Assembly: GCF_004341375.1 (NCBI RefSeq)
Contig: NZ_SLXO01000001.1
Span: forward strand, 124,001 to 188,000
Source of the DNA: Rhodothalassium salexigens DSM 2132
GTDB lineage: Bacteria > Pseudomonadota > Alphaproteobacteria > Sphingomonadales > Rhodothalassiaceae
Length of the DNA: 64,000 nucleotides
Direction of reading: 5' to 3'
Position numbers and translations under genes: made by a program. Each line of letters begins with the position of its first letter. The stretch's first letter is position 1. The notes beneath the pieces are model-generated. The model ran no database searches and was not told where the DNA came from. It saw nothing but the letters and a program-made list of their open reading frames with translations. Shown piece by piece: positions 35,781 to 48,293 of the stretch.

Positions 35781-37196
35781 TCAGCCGGCCGCGGCGTCGC
35801 GCAGCCGGGCCAAGGTCTCCTCGCGTCCGAACACCGCCAGCACCTGAAACACGCTCGGGCTGACCGTCGTGCCGGTGACCGCGGCGCGAACCGCCGGGGC
35901 GACCTTGCCGACCTTCAACTCTTCCTCCTCCGCAAAGGCCCGCACGGCAGCGCCGAGCGCGTCTTCGTCCCACGTCTCGACCGCATCGAGGCGCGGGATC
36001 AGCCGCCCCAGCATCGCCCGGGCGGTGTCGTCCAATTGGCGCGCCGCCTTGTCGTCCGGGCTCAGCGGGCGGCGGCCGGTATAAACCGTCGCCGCCTGGG
36101 CCAGATCGACCAGGGTCTTGGCGCGCTCCTTCAGCCCGGCCATGCCGGCGGTCAGGCGTGTGCGTTCCCGGTCATCGATCTTGCGATCGATATGGGCCTC
36201 AAGGGACGGCGTGACCAGGGTCAGCAACCGGTCGTCGTCGCTGGCCTTGATATAATGGGCATTAAGGCTTTCCAGCTTGGCGGTGTCGAAGCGCGCCGCG
36301 CCGCGTCCAATGGCGTCGAGGCGGAACAGCGCCTGGGCCTCGTCGCTGGAGAACACTTCCATGTCGCCATGGCCCCAGCCCAGACGCATCAGATAGTTGC
36401 GCATGGCCTCGGGCAGGAAGCCCATGTCGCGATAGGCTTCGACGCCGAGCGCGCCGTGGCGCTTGGACAGCTTCTTGCCGTCGGGACCGTGGATCAGCGG
36501 GATATGCGCGAACACCGGCACCGCCCAGCCGAGCGCCTGGAACAGCTGGCTTTGAATCGCCGCGTTGGTCAGATGGTCGTCGCCGCGGATCACGTGGGTG
36601 ACGCCCATGTCATGGTCGTCGACCACCACCGACAGCATATAGGTGGGCGTGCCGTCCGAGCGCATGATGATCAGGTCGTGCAAGTCGCTGTTGGGCACCG
36701 TGACCCGGCCTTGCACCGCATCCTCGATCACCGTCTCGCCGTCGAGCGGGCAGCGAAAGCGGATCACCGGCGCGACGCCCTCGGGCGCCTCGGCCGGGTC
36801 GCGGTCGCGCCAGCGGCGGTCGTAGCGCCACGGCTTGCCGGTACCCTCGGCGGCGGCGCGCATGGCGGCCAGCTCGTCCTGGGTGGCGTAGCAGCGATAG
36901 GCGCGGCCCTCGGCCAACAGGCGCTCGGCCACCTCGGCGTGGCGGTCGCGGCGGCTGGCCTGGCTCACCGCTTCGCCGTCCCAGTCAAGCCCGAGCCAGG
37001 TCAGGCCGGCGAAGATCGCGTCCTTGGCTTCCTGGGTCGAGCGCTTGAGGTCGGTGTCCTCGATGCGCAACAGAAACTTGCCGCCATGGCCGCGGGCGAA
37101 CACCCAATTGAACAGCGCCGTGCGAGCGCCTCCGATATGCAGGAAGCCGGTGGGCGAAGGCGCGAAACGGGTAACGACGGACTGTTCCTCGGTCAT
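35781..37196 (-). CDS. gltX: Glutamyl-tRNA synthetase
   Basis: This 471-residue class I synthetase has [13 protein letters not shown] (HIGH-type, His20) near the N terminus and KKLSKRHG as its KMSKS-type motif. The zinc-binding Cys set of the Escherichia coli enzyme is not seen, which is common in alphaproteobacteria. Many alphaproteobacteria use it, with GatCAB, also to misacylate tRNA(Gln). The upstream 260 bases to the IS110 element are unusually AT-rich. Confidence 0.96.
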   Translation of the reverse strand: MTEEQSVVTRFAPSPTGFLHIGGARTALFNWVFARGHGGKFLLRIEDTDLKRSTQEAKDAIFAGLTWLGLDWDGEAVSQASRRDRHAEVAERLLAEGRAYRCYATQDELAAMRAAAEGTGKPWRYDRRWRDRDPAEAPEGVAPVIRFRCPLDGETVIEDAVQGRVTVPNSDLHDLIIMRSDGTPTYMLSVVVDDHDMGVTHVIRGDDHLTNAAIQSQLFQALGWAVPVFAHIPLIHGPDGKKLSKRHGALGVEAYRDMGFLPEAMRNYLMRLGWGHGDMEVFSSDEAQALFRLDAIGRGAARFDTAKLESLNAHYIKASDDDRLLTLVTPSLEAHIDRKIDDRERTRLTAGMAGLKERAKTLVDLAQAATVYTGRRPLSPDDKAARQLDDTARAMLGRLIPRLDAVETWDEDALGAAVRAFAEEEELKVGKVAPAVRAAVTGTTVSPSVFQVLAVFGREETLARLRDAAAG

Positions 37197-37457
37197 CGTA
37201 CTGCGATATACTCTTGAATTGTCGGGATCCTGGCGGTTTGGCGGCGCCTGCGTTCCCGGCGCGTTGGACTGGCCGGTGCGTGTCGCCGCCGGGGCGTCCT
37301 AGCACAGCCCGGACGATGAAACAAACGCCGCGGTGCAGCATGTGTTGCCGAAATCCGGTGTTTCTCAAGACTTTTCGCCATTATTTCGTGTTTTCAATAG
37401 TTTAGCTTTGTGGTTCCCGGATACCGCATCGGCCCCAGGGGGCAACTGTGTTCAGGG

Positions 37458-38381
37458 TTAGAGGCGAATGGGCTCCCGATGTCGGATCATGGCGTTGAGT
37501 ATGACGAGGAGCTGTCGGGCGATGGCGATTAGAATGGTCTTTGGCGCTTTGCCAGCGGCCCGCATGCGATCTCGCATTGCGATGAGGGTTGGGATCCGGC
37601 GCGAGGCGCTTAGGGCTGCGATGTAGAGGGCTTCGCGGACCTTGCGTCGGCCGCCCCAGATGCGTCTGGTTCCGCGCCAGGTTCCGCTCTCCCGCGGGTG
37701 CGGTGCGAGGCCGGCCAAGGAGGCGATCCGGCGGCGACAGAGGGTGCCAAGTTCGGGGAGTTCGCCGAGAAGCGTTGCCAGCACTGTTGGGCCGATGCCC
37801 GGAACGGCGGCGAGCAACCGGGCCTGTTCGGAGAGTTCTTGATTGGCCGCGATCAGGGCGGCGATCGTGCGGTCCATGTTGGCGATGCGTTGGTCGAGGA
37901 GCGCGATCATCGCTTCGATCTCACTTAAGATCGCAGGCTGGCCGGCATTGTGACGGCGGACCTTCTCGGCTTTGCGCATTTCAACCAACTGCTTGCGACG
38001 GCGCAGGAAGTCGGCCAGCCGCATGCGATCGGGATCGGGTGGCGCCGTGGCTTCGAGGGGTAGCATCCGCCCCATCTCAGCGAGAATGCGGGCATCGACC
38101 CGGTCGGTCTTGGCCAGCACGCCGAGAGCTCTGGCGAACTCTCGGGCTTGCCGTGGATTGACCCGCGCGAAGCGAACACCGCGGCTGGCGAGTGCCTCGA
38201 TCAGGGTGCCGTCGCAGCCGCTCGTCGCCTCGAAGACGACAAGTGCGCCGTCCCCCCAGGATGCGATCCATCGCGCAATGCCTTCAGGCGTATTCTCGAT
38301 CCTCGCCGTCGCGCCGGACGGCAGGACGTGCGTATCGATCCAGCCGCGTGCGAGGTCGCAGCCGATGACGGTTTGTGGCAT
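37458..38381 (-). CDS. IS110-family transposase
   Basis: This 307-residue recombinase has the N-terminal RuvC-like DEDD domain with Asp9, Glu51, Asp93 and Asp96 (CDLARGW, VVFEATSG, AKTDRVDAR), a coiled-coil linker and a C-terminal domain with PGIGPTVLATLL and the candidate catalytic Ser232 in PRESGTWRG. All key residues are present and the frame is intact, so the element may still be active. It is guided, in characterised relatives, by a bridge RNA encoded beside the gene. Confidence 0.93.
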   Translation of the reverse strand: MPQTVIGCDLARGWIDTHVLPSGATARIENTPEGIARWIASWGDGALVVFEATSGCDGTLIEALASRGVRFARVNPRQAREFARALGVLAKTDRVDARILAEMGRMLPLEATAPPDPDRMRLADFLRRRKQLVEMRKAEKVRRHNAGQPAILSEIEAMIALLDQRIANMDRTIAALIAANQELSEQARLLAAVPGIGPTVLATLLGELPELGTLCRRRIASLAGLAPHPRESGTWRGTRRIWGGRRKVREALYIAALSASRRIPTLIAMRDRMRAAGKAPKTILIAIARQLLVILNAMIRHREPIRL

Positions 38382-38518
38382 GGTTAAGGCTCCTGTCCAT
38401 GTCGTGCGGGATCGGGGCCAGCCGTCCCAAGCAACTGTTCAGGTTGATCGTTACGTGGAAGGGACCCTTGCTCCCACACGGGCTCATCGGCCCTGGGGGG
38501 GGACGGGCTCCCTTCCAC
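38382..38518 (-). ncRNA. Candidate bridge RNA region of the IS110 element
   Basis: The region just upstream of the transposase contains a large foldback: GTGGAAGGGA at 38455-38464 pairs with TCCCTTCCAC at 38509-38518, enclosing smaller stems (GGGC at 38480-38483 with GCCC at 38490-38493). In IS110-group elements such as IS621 the bridge RNA is encoded here. Part of the loop matches the opposite end of the element, as donor guides do. Exact ends and guide loops are not determined. Confidence 0.5.
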
Positions 38519-38654
38519 ACCTGCGATGCTACCTCATCAACAACAGACAGGGGGGGCGAGCCAGGGGCGGTCGGCGTGACCGTTTTCAGACCGTCGCGCC
38601 GGGCCCGGATGGCTTGGTCCCCGCTGTCGTCGAGGCACCGCGAACGGAGCGACC

Positions 38655-40877
38655 ATGGCCCAGGGCAGGCAGGGGTTCAGCGCCGCCGACCGGATCGTTG
38701 CCGCATTGGCGCGCGATGCGCGGCGCTGGCGCGCCGGGCTGGCCCTGGCGGTGGCCGCTCAGGCGCGGCGGGGGCTGTTATGGGCGCCGGTGGCGCTCGG
38801 CGGCGGCGTCGCGGTGTATTTCGCGCTGCCGGTCGAGCCGCCGCTGGCGCTGACCCTGCTGGTCTTGGCGGCGGCGCTGGCCGGGGCGGTCCTGGCCGGG
38901 CCAGAGCGGCGCCCGTCGGCGCTGTTGCTGGTGCTGATGGCCGCAGGGCCCGCCGTCGGTGCCTGGCGCACCGCGCAGGTGGCGGCACCGGTGCTGAACC
39001 GCGAGACCGGCGCGGTGGTGGTGACCGGGCGGTTGCTGGCTCAAGGCGTCGACGCGGCGGGCGTCCGGCGCCTGACCCTGGCGCCCGACCGGCTGGGCGC
39101 GTTGGGCGACGCCGCGCGGCCGGCCCGGGTGCGGGTCTCGGTGCGCACCGAGGCGCCGCCCTTGCGCCCCGGCGACCGGGTGCGCCTGACCGCCGTGCTG
39201 GCACCGCCGCCGGGCCCTGCGGCCCCCGGGGCGTTCGACTTTGCCCGCCAGGCCTATTTCGCCCGCCTCGGCGGCGTCGGCTACGCGGTTTCGGCGGTCG
39301 AGCGGCTCGACCCGGGCGATCATCGGGCAGGGCGCGCCGCCTGGGGGCCGCGCGGACGGGCCTGGCTTCAGGGCTTGCGCGAGGGCGTGGCCAGCCGGGT
39401 CCGCGCCGTGGTGCCCGGCGCCGAGGGCGGCGTGGCGGCGGCCTTGTTGACCGGTCTGCGCGGCGGCATCCCGCCCGACACCGCCGAGGCGTTGCGGGTC
39501 GCGGGGCTGGCCCATCTGCTGGCGATTTCGGGGCTGCATGTGGGGTTGGTGGCGGCCGGGCTGTTCTTCACCGTGCGCGCCGGGCTCGCCTTATGGCCAT
39601 GGTTGGCGCTGCATTGGCCGATCAAGGCGCTGGCGGCGGCGGTGGCGTGGGCCGGGGCGGGCGGCTATGTGCTGCTGGCCGGGGCGACGGTGCCGACGCT
39701 GCGCGCCTTTATCATGGTCAGCCTGTCGCTGCTGGCGTTGATGGCCGGGCGGCGGCCGATTTCGCTGCGCCTGGTGGCGGTGGCGGCGCTGGCGATCCTG
39801 GTCGCGCGGCCCGAGGCCCTGGTCAGTGCCGGGTTTCAGATGTCGTTCGCGGCGGTGGTGGCGCTGGTGGCGGTCTATGACCGCGCCGGCCCGGCACTCG
39901 CCCGCTGGCGCCGCGATGCCCCGCCCGGGCGGCGCTTGGCGCTCTATTTCCTGGCCGTGCTGCTGTCGACCCTGGTGGCCGAGCTGGCGATCGCGCCATT
40001 TGCCGCCTACCAGTTCCAACGCCTGGGCTTCTATGGCCTGGTCGCCAACATGGTCGCGGTGCCGCTGATGAGCCTGGCGATCATGCCCTTGGCGCTGGTG
40101 GCGCTGGTGCTCATGCCGCTGGGCCTCGACGCATGGGCGCTGCGGCCCATGGGCTGGGCGGTGGGCGTGGTGCTGGACACCGCAGCGGCGGTCGCCGCGT
40201 GGCCGGGTGCGGACATCGGCGTCAAGGCGTTCCCCGCCGCCGCTCTGGGGCTGATGGCGCTCGGCGGGTTGGTGGCAGCCTTGGGCGGCCAGCGCGCCCT
40301 CATGGTGCCCGCGGTCGGATTGGCGGCACTGGGGCTCGCCTGGGCCGCGAGCGCCGGCCGGCCGGACCTGTTCGTCGACCGCGAGGCGCGGCTGGTCGCC
40401 TGGGTCCATGACGGCCGCTTGTGGCTTAGCCACCCGGCGCGCGGCGCCTATGATCGGGAGCAATGGCGGCGGCTGTCGGGGCTCGGCGGCCGGCCGGGCG
40501 CGGGCCGCGACCGCGCCATGGCCGACGGCATCGGCCATGGTCTCGACCTGCGCTGCGACCCCTTGGGCTGTGCCGGACGCCTGGACGGGCTGCGGGATGC
40601 AAGACCGGGGGGATTTGGCGGCGGGCGCTGGATGGCGATTGCCTTCGACCGGGCGGCGCTCGCCGACGATTGCCGGCGCGCCGACGTTCTGATCGCGCTG
40701 GTGCCGGTGACCGGCAGCGCCTGTCCGGCACCGCGTCTGGTGGTCGACCGCACGGCGATCCTTGCCGCCGGGGCGACGGCCATCGACCTCGACGCCGAGC
40801 CGCCGCGCCTGGTGACCGCCGCCGGCGTGCGGGGCTTGCGCCCCTGGGTGCAGCCGCATCCGGCGCGGTCGCAGTGA
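38655..40877 (+). CDS. comEC: ComEC/Rec2-family DNA uptake protein
   Basis: This 740-residue membrane protein has an N-terminal DUF4131-like domain with the OB-fold (about 95-250), then the competence domain with HLLAISGLHVGLVAAGLFF and around ten membrane helices (about 270-560). The C-terminal part is a reduced domain without a recognisable metallo-beta-lactamase metal motif, as in other alphaproteobacteria. It would form the inner-membrane channel for transforming DNA. LexA, often next to comEC in this group, is not present; a SOUL protein is downstream in the opposite direction. Confidence 0.9.
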   Translation: MAQGRQGFSAADRIVAALARDARRWRAGLALAVAAQARRGLLWAPVALGGGVAVYFALPVEPPLALTLLVLAAALAGAVLAGPERRPSALLLVLMAAGPAVGAWRTAQVAAPVLNRETGAVVVTGRLLAQGVDAAGVRRLTLAPDRLGALGDAARPARVRVSVRTEAPPLRPGDRVRLTAVLAPPPGPAAPGAFDFARQAYFARLGGVGYAVSAVERLDPGDHRAGRAAWGPRGRAWLQGLREGVASRVRAVVPGAEGGVAAALLTGLRGGIPPDTAEALRVAGLAHLLAISGLHVGLVAAGLFFTVRAGLALWPWLALHWPIKALAAAVAWAGAGGYVLLAGATVPTLRAFIMVSLSLLALMAGRRPISLRLVAVAALAILVARPEALVSAGFQMSFAAVVALVAVYDRAGPALARWRRDAPPGRRLALYFLAVLLSTLVAELAIAPFAAYQFQRLGFYGLVANMVAVPLMSLAIMPLALVALVLMPLGLDAWALRPMGWAVGVVLDTAAAVAAWPGADIGVKAFPAAALGLMALGGLVAALGGQRALMVPAVGLAALGLAWAASAGRPDLFVDREARLVAWVHDGRLWLSHPARGAYDREQWRRLSGLGGRPGAGRDRAMADGIGHGLDLRCDPLGCAGRLDGLRDARPGGFGGGRWMAIAFDRAALADDCRRADVLIALVPVTGSACPAPRLVVDRTAILAAGATAIDLDAEPPRLVTAAGVRGLRPWVQPHPARSQ

Positions 40878-40893
40878 CCGGCGCGGGCCTCGG

Positions 40894-41565
40894 TCAGTCG
40901 GTACCGGGTTCCCTGCCGCTGTCGGGCGCGGCGTCGTTTTGCCGCTCGGCCAGTTCGACCATCACTTCGTTGCGTTTCAGAAACGGCGGCGTCCAGGGCG
41001 GGTTATAGAAGGCGAAGGTTGGCGGACCGGCGGTGTCGAGCCCTTCGCGCTTGAGCCACGCCATCAGCCGGTCGCGCTTCTCCGCCAGGGTGCTTTCCCA
41101 GTTGAAGCCTGAAAAGCGCAGCACCGCCACCCGGCGCGGCTGCAGCCGGCGCAGCTCGACCCGGCGCGAGCGCGGTTTGGGCAGGCTGGCCATGTCATAG
41201 CCCGGCGGCATGACGAACTGCACCCGCCAGCGCTCGGTAGCCGCCACGTCGGGCACGTCGGTGGCAGCCGAGGCCGGGCTGGGGGGCAGGCTGGGAGTTT
41301 GCAGCACCGGCGCGGTCATGGCGATTTTCTCCGACACCTGGTTGCCGCCGAAGATATAGTCGGCGAGGGCGCGGAAGCCGTCGCCCGCGGCTTGCGAGCG
41401 GCCGCCGCGCGCGTCCACCTCGGCGACCAGCAGATCGCCATAGCGGCGGATTTCGATGGCGCCGTCGGCAGCGGTGCGTTCCACGGTATAGTCGGGCGTC
41501 GGCGTCTCGGACATGGCACAGCCTGCAAGCGTTGCGACCAGAAACAGCAGAAAAGAAAAGCGCAT
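40894..41565 (-). CDS. SOUL-family haem-binding-like lipoprotein
   Basis: This 223-residue protein has a lipobox LAGC (Cys16), so it is lipid-anchored after export. The mature part has SOUL features: YTVERTAADGAIEIRRYGD at the start, then YIFGGNQVSEKIAMTAPV and the C-terminal FAFYNPPWTPPFLKRNEVMV. SOUL proteins bind haem or related tetrapyrroles; the specific role here is unknown. It is convergent with comEC across 16 bases. Confidence 0.9.
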   Translation of the reverse strand: MRFSFLLFLVATLAGCAMSETPTPDYTVERTAADGAIEIRRYGDLLVAEVDARGGRSQAAGDGFRALADYIFGGNQVSEKIAMTAPVLQTPSLPPSPASAATDVPDVAATERWRVQFVMPPGYDMASLPKPRSRRVELRRLQPRRVAVLRFSGFNWESTLAEKRDRLMAWLKREGLDTAGPPTFAFYNPPWTPPFLKRNEVMVELAERQNDAAPDSGREPGTD

Positions 41566-41717
41566 CGGGATAAACCTCTTTTAACCCTTTCTTCAGGTAC
41601 GCGGAAAGGGGTGGATCGGACCCGTCGCCTGGCGGTTTTGGCGATGATCGCGCCACGCCCGGGCGTGGCCGCTGGCCTCGGCAGGGTCCTTGAACCCCAC
41701 CGCTGCGCTGGCTATGA

Positions 41718-43109
<1,392 letters not shown>

Positions 43110-43128
43110 CCCAGACGCACAGCCCGGT

Positions 43129-43145
43129 CGCCCCGTTTCGGGGCG
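43129..43145. terminator. Short GC hairpin after eno
   Basis: A perfect 7-pair stem (CGCCCCG and CGGGGCG around TTT) lies between the convergent eno and CsaA-like genes. There is no U-run, so termination is only suggested. Confidence 0.4.
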
Positions 43146-43190
43146 GCTCGGCGGGCGCTGCGGCCGCGCCACCGGGCGGCGCGCGGTCGG

Positions 43191-43556
43191 TCAGTGCAGC
43201 CGGCTGCCGTCGGGCACCGAATGGTCGGGGCGGACCAGCGAGATCGCGCCGGTGGCGTCGGAAAAGCCCAGAACCAGCACTTCCGACATCCACTTGCCGA
43301 TCTGCTTGGGCGGGAAGTTCACCACCGCCGCCACCTGGGTGCCGACCAGCGCTTCGGGCGTGTAATGCTCGGTAATCTGCGCCGAGGTTTTGCGCCGGCC
43401 GATCTCGGCCCCGAAATCAACGATCAGCTTGATCGCCGGTTTGCGCGCCTCGGGGAAGGGCATCGCCTCAACCACCGTGCCGACGCGGATGTCGACGGCG
43501 AGAAAGTCATCGAACCCGATGGTCGACCGGGCGGTGTTGGATCGATCGTCTGCCAT
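43191..43556 (-). CDS. CsaA-like tRNA-binding domain protein
   Basis: This 121-residue protein consists of a single OB-fold tRNA-binding domain. It contains FLAVDIRVGTVVEA, KLIVDFG, and VVNFPPKQIGKWMSEVLVLG, the pattern of CsaA and the C terminus of MetRS/Trbp111. Bacillus CsaA has chaperone activity for secretion; in proteobacteria the role is unclear. It sits in reverse between eno and ftsB. Confidence 0.92.
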   Translation of the reverse strand: MADDRSNTARSTIGFDDFLAVDIRVGTVVEAMPFPEARKPAIKLIVDFGAEIGRRKTSAQITEHYTPEALVGTQVAAVVNFPPKQIGKWMSEVLVLGFSDATGAISLVRPDHSVPDGSRLH

Positions 43557-43687
43557 TGTTTTCTCCCGCGACTCAATGCTTCTCGCCGCTGGCTGATTGC
43601 GGCGGTTCGAGTCGCAATGATCGTTTTCCCGATGGATCGCGGCGTCTTTTCGTTGACGCGGCGATTCGCTTGTGATTCGCTAGGTCC

Positions 43688-43999
43688 ATGATGCGTTTGA
43701 GGTCGATCAATCCCCGTTTGGTGCGCGCCCTGCCGGCTGCGGTGGCGCTGTTGGTGCTGGCCTATTTTGGCTATCACGCGCTGCACGGCAAGTATGGCTT
43801 TTTCGCCTATTCGCGCCTGGTTGAAGAGCATGCGCAGTTGAGCGCCGAGGCCGAGCGCCTGATGGCCCAACGGCGGGCGTTGGAGGCCAGGGTGGCGCTG
43901 ATGCGCCCCGACCGGCTGGACGCCGACTGGCTCGACGAAGAGGCGCGCCGTTCGCTCGGTTATCTGCACGCCCAGGACGTGGTGGTCATCGAGCGGTAA
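43688..43999 (+). CDS. ftsB: FtsB/DivIC-type septum protein
   Basis: This 103-residue bitopic protein has a short basic N terminus, one membrane helix (about 13-30) and a coiled coil (LVEEHAQLSAEAERLMAQRR), then a conserved-looking C-terminal DWLDEEARRSLGY. This is the FtsB layout: it links FtsL and FtsQ in the divisome. The location between eno and pdhA is the typical alphaproteobacterial site for it. Confidence 0.88.
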   Translation: MMRLRSINPRLVRALPAAVALLVLAYFGYHALHGKYGFFAYSRLVEEHAQLSAEAERLMAQRRALEARVALMRPDRLDADWLDEEARRSLGYLHAQDVVVIER

Positions 44000-44124
44000 C
44001 ACGCTCCCGAACGATCGTTCGGCGCATCGGCTTGCATCCCCGGCCCGGCTCTGTTTTAACGCAATAATAAGAGGCATGGCGGCGACGTCCGCCGGCGTGC
44101 CCAGATCCAGTTGGGGACAGTGCC

Positions 44125-45177
44125 ATGGCCAAGACACCCGCCAAATCCGGTAGCCGGGGTTCCGCGTCGTCGCGGGGCAAAACGGCCCGGAGCGAAACGC
44201 CGGCGCGCTACGACGCCAGCCATGACGAGATGATGGACTTCTACCGCCAGATGCTGCTGATCCGGCGGTTCGAGGAGAAGGCCGGCCAGCTTTACGGCAT
44301 GGGTCTGATCGGCGGGTTCTGTCATCTTTACATCGGCCAGGAAGCGGTGGTGGTCGGCCTGCAATCGGCGCTCAAGGACGGCGACCAGGTGATCACCGCC
44401 TATCGCGACCATGGCCACATGCTCGCCTGCGGCATGACCCCGCGTTCGGTGATGGCCGAACTGACCGGCCGGGTCGGCGGCGCCTCCAAGGGCAAGGGCG
44501 GCTCCATGCACATGTTTTCGGTCGCCCAGGGCTTCTATGGCGGCCACGGCATCGTCGGCGCGTCGGCGCCGCTCGGCACCGGCCTGGCCTTCGCCCAGAA
44601 ATACAATGACACCGACAATGTGACGCTGACCTATTTCGGCGACGGCGCGGCCAACCAGGGCCAGGTCTATGAAAGCTTCAACATGGCCGTGCTGTGGAAC
44701 CTGCCGGTGATCTTCATCATCGAGAACAACCAGTACGGCATGGGCACGTCGGTCAAGCGCGCCTCGGGCCAGACCGACCTATACAAGCGCGGCGAGAGCC
44801 TGGGCGTGCCCGGCCGGCTGGTGGACGGCATGGACGTGCTGGCGGTGCGCGCGGCGGCCGAGGATGCGATCGCCCATGTGCGCGCCGGCAAGGGGCCGTT
44901 GCTGCTGGAACTCAAGACCTACCGCTATCGCGGCCATTCGGTCTCCGACCCGGCCAAGTACCGCTCCAAGGAAGAGCTCAACGAGTATCGCGAGCACCAT
45001 GACGCCATCGAGATGGTCAAGGCGCAATTGCTCGACGCCGGCGCGGTCGGCGAGGACGATTTGAAGGCGGTCGACAAGGAGGTACGCGGCGTGGTCAACG
45101 ACGCCGCCGACTTCGCCCAGAACAGCCCCGAGCCCGACCCGTCGGAGCTTTACACCGACGTCCTGGCCGACGCCTGA
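44125..45177 (+). CDS. pdhA: Pyruvate dehydrogenase E1 component, alpha subunit
   Basis: This 350-residue subunit decarboxylates pyruvate with thiamine diphosphate, paired with the beta subunit next door. The ThDP motif runs from GDGAANQGQVYES to IENNQYGMGT, and the phosphorylation-loop region YRYRGHSVSDPAKYR is conserved. A basic, Ala/Ser-rich N-terminal extension of about 30 residues precedes the fold. It is the first gene of the pdhA-pdhB-pdhC-lpd cluster. Confidence 0.97.
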   Translation: MAKTPAKSGSRGSASSRGKTARSETPARYDASHDEMMDFYRQMLLIRRFEEKAGQLYGMGLIGGFCHLYIGQEAVVVGLQSALKDGDQVITAYRDHGHMLACGMTPRSVMAELTGRVGGASKGKGGSMHMFSVAQGFYGGHGIVGASAPLGTGLAFAQKYNDTDNVTLTYFGDGAANQGQVYESFNMAVLWNLPVIFIIENNQYGMGTSVKRASGQTDLYKRGESLGVPGRLVDGMDVLAVRAAAEDAIAHVRAGKGPLLLELKTYRYRGHSVSDPAKYRSKEELNEYREHHDAIEMVKAQLLDAGAVGEDDLKAVDKEVRGVVNDAADFAQNSPEPDPSELYTDVLADA

Positions 45178-45265
45178 CGGCCCCGCCCGGTGGCCCGCCG
45201 CCGGGCCGGTTGCGGCCGGCCGATGGCGCGGACCCCCAAGGCGCCCCTGACAATCGAGAGTGCCC

Positions 45266-46705
<1,440 letters not shown>

Positions 46706-46809
46706 GGCTCAAGGCGGTGCGGCGCGCGCCCCGTGCCGTTGCCGCGCTGACGCCGGCCCCAAGACGCCCGACCCACGCCGCCCGCCCGTCGCCCAGGGAG
46801 TGACCGAGG

Positions 46810-48210
46810 ATGCCCATCGAAGTTTTCATGCCCGCGCTGAGCCCCACCATGGAGGTGGGCACGCTGTCGTCCTGGCAAGTGAAGGAGGGCGACAGCGTGG
46901 CCCCCGGCGACGTGATCGCCGAGATCGAGACCGACAAGGCGACCATGGAGGTGGAGGCCATCGACGAAGGCACCGTCGGGCGCCTGCTGGTCGCCGCCGG
47001 CACCGAGGACATCCCCGTGGGCCGGACCATCGCGCTGCTCCTTGAAGAAGGCGAGGACGCCGGCGCCCTCGACGGCTACGACACCGCCGCCGGGACGCCC
47101 GGTGGTCCGGGCGCCGGCAGCGCCGCGGATGGGCGGGGCGACCAGAACGGGCAGGGCGACCGACCGGCCCAGGCCGAGGCGCCCGCCGCTGTCTCGTCCG
47201 CGTCCTCACCGGCCCCGTCGCCCGCCCCGGTGGCGGACGACACCACCACCGCAGGGCCAGCGCCCACCGACCGCCGGGGCCGGCGGGTGTTCGCCTCGCC
47301 GCTGGCGCGCCGGATCGCCCGCCAGCGCGGCGTCGACTTGGCGACACTGACCGGCAGCGGCCCGCGCGGCCGTATCGTCCGCGCGGATGTGGAGGCGGCC
47401 GAGCCCGCCCAAACCCAGCCCGCAGCGGCCGAGGCCGGGCCCGCTGCGGCGCCTGCGCCGGCGGCCAAACCGGCGGCCGGGGAGCCCGCCGACGCGATCC
47501 TGCCGCCGCCCGCCGGCGTGCCCTATGAGGAGGTCAAGCTGTCGGGCATGCGCAAGGTGATCGCCCGGCGCATGACCCAATCGAAGCAGACCGTGCCGCA
47601 CTTCTATCTGACCGTCGACGTGGGCCTCGACGAGCTGCTGGCGACGCGCAAGGCGCTCAACGCCAAGCTCGACGCGCGCGGCGTCAAGCTGTCGGTCAAC
47701 GACTTTCTGATCAAAGCGTCGGCGCTGGCGCTGGTCCAGGTACCCGACGCCAATGTGCAATATGCCGGCGACACGCTCTACAAGTTCACCCGCGCCGACA
47801 TCTCGGTCGCCGTGGCGGTCGACGGCGGCCTCATCACGCCGGTGATCCGCGACGCCGGCACCAAGGGCCTGGCGACCATCTCGGCGGAGATGAAGGACCT
47901 GGCGGCGCGGGCGCGCTCGGCCAAGCTGGCGCCCGAGGACTATCAGGGCGGCACCTTCTCGCTCAGCAATCTGGGCATGTTTGGCATCCGCGAGTTCGGC
48001 GCGGTGATCAACCCGCCGCAAGGCGCGATCCTGGCCGTGGGGCAGGGCGAACGCCGTTTCGTCCCCGACGCCGACGACCAGCCGGTGGCGCGCACCATGA
48101 TGACCGTCACCCTGGCGGTCGACCACCGCGCGCTCGACGGCGCCATCGGCGCGCAATGGCTCGCCGCCTTCAAGGCGCTGGTGGAAGACCCGATGATGAT
48201 GATGGCGTGA
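46810..48210 (+). CDS. pdhC: Pyruvate dehydrogenase E2 component (dihydrolipoamide acetyltransferase)
   Basis: This 466-residue protein transfers the acetyl group to CoA and forms the complex core. Domains are one lipoyl domain (about 1-78, Lys in [13 protein letters not shown]), a long Pro/Ala/Asp linker, a peripheral-subunit-binding domain (around 156-192, FASPLARRIARQRGVDL), a second linker and the catalytic domain with the C-terminal DHRALDGAIGAQW holding the active-site His and Asp. Lipoyl groups come from LipA encoded downstream. Confidence 0.97.
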   Translation: MPIEVFMPALSPTMEVGTLSSWQVKEGDSVAPGDVIAEIETDKATMEVEAIDEGTVGRLLVAAGTEDIPVGRTIALLLEEGEDAGALDGYDTAAGTPGGPGAGSAADGRGDQNGQGDRPAQAEAPAAVSSASSPAPSPAPVADDTTTAGPAPTDRRGRRVFASPLARRIARQRGVDLATLTGSGPRGRIVRADVEAAEPAQTQPAAAEAGPAAAPAPAAKPAAGEPADAILPPPAGVPYEEVKLSGMRKVIARRMTQSKQTVPHFYLTVDVGLDELLATRKALNAKLDARGVKLSVNDFLIKASALALVQVPDANVQYAGDTLYKFTRADISVAVAVDGGLITPVIRDAGTKGLATISAEMKDLAARARSAKLAPEDYQGGTFSLSNLGMFGIREFGAVINPPQGAILAVGQGERRFVPDADDQPVARTMMTVTLAVDHRALDGAIGAQWLAAFKALVEDPMMMMA

Positions 48211-48293
48211 GGGGCACCCCGCCGCGGTGCTGAGGCGGCAGCGCGCACCAGGGCAAACCGCCACCGCCGCCCGACCCTACGAGGAGACAAGCC

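Larger units (their letters stand above)
37427..38518 (-). mobile_element. IS110-family insertion element, approximate limits
   Basis: The element comprises the transposase gene (37458-38381) and non-coding flanks. No terminal inverted repeats or target duplications are seen, as expected for IS110. Sequence shared between the two flanks supports approximate limits: GCAACTGT...TTCAGG-GTT occurs at 37442-37459 and 38431-38445, and CATCGGCCC followed by a G-run occurs at 37427-37441 and 38485-38502. True ends could lie somewhat outside. It separates gltX from comEC. Confidence 0.7.
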
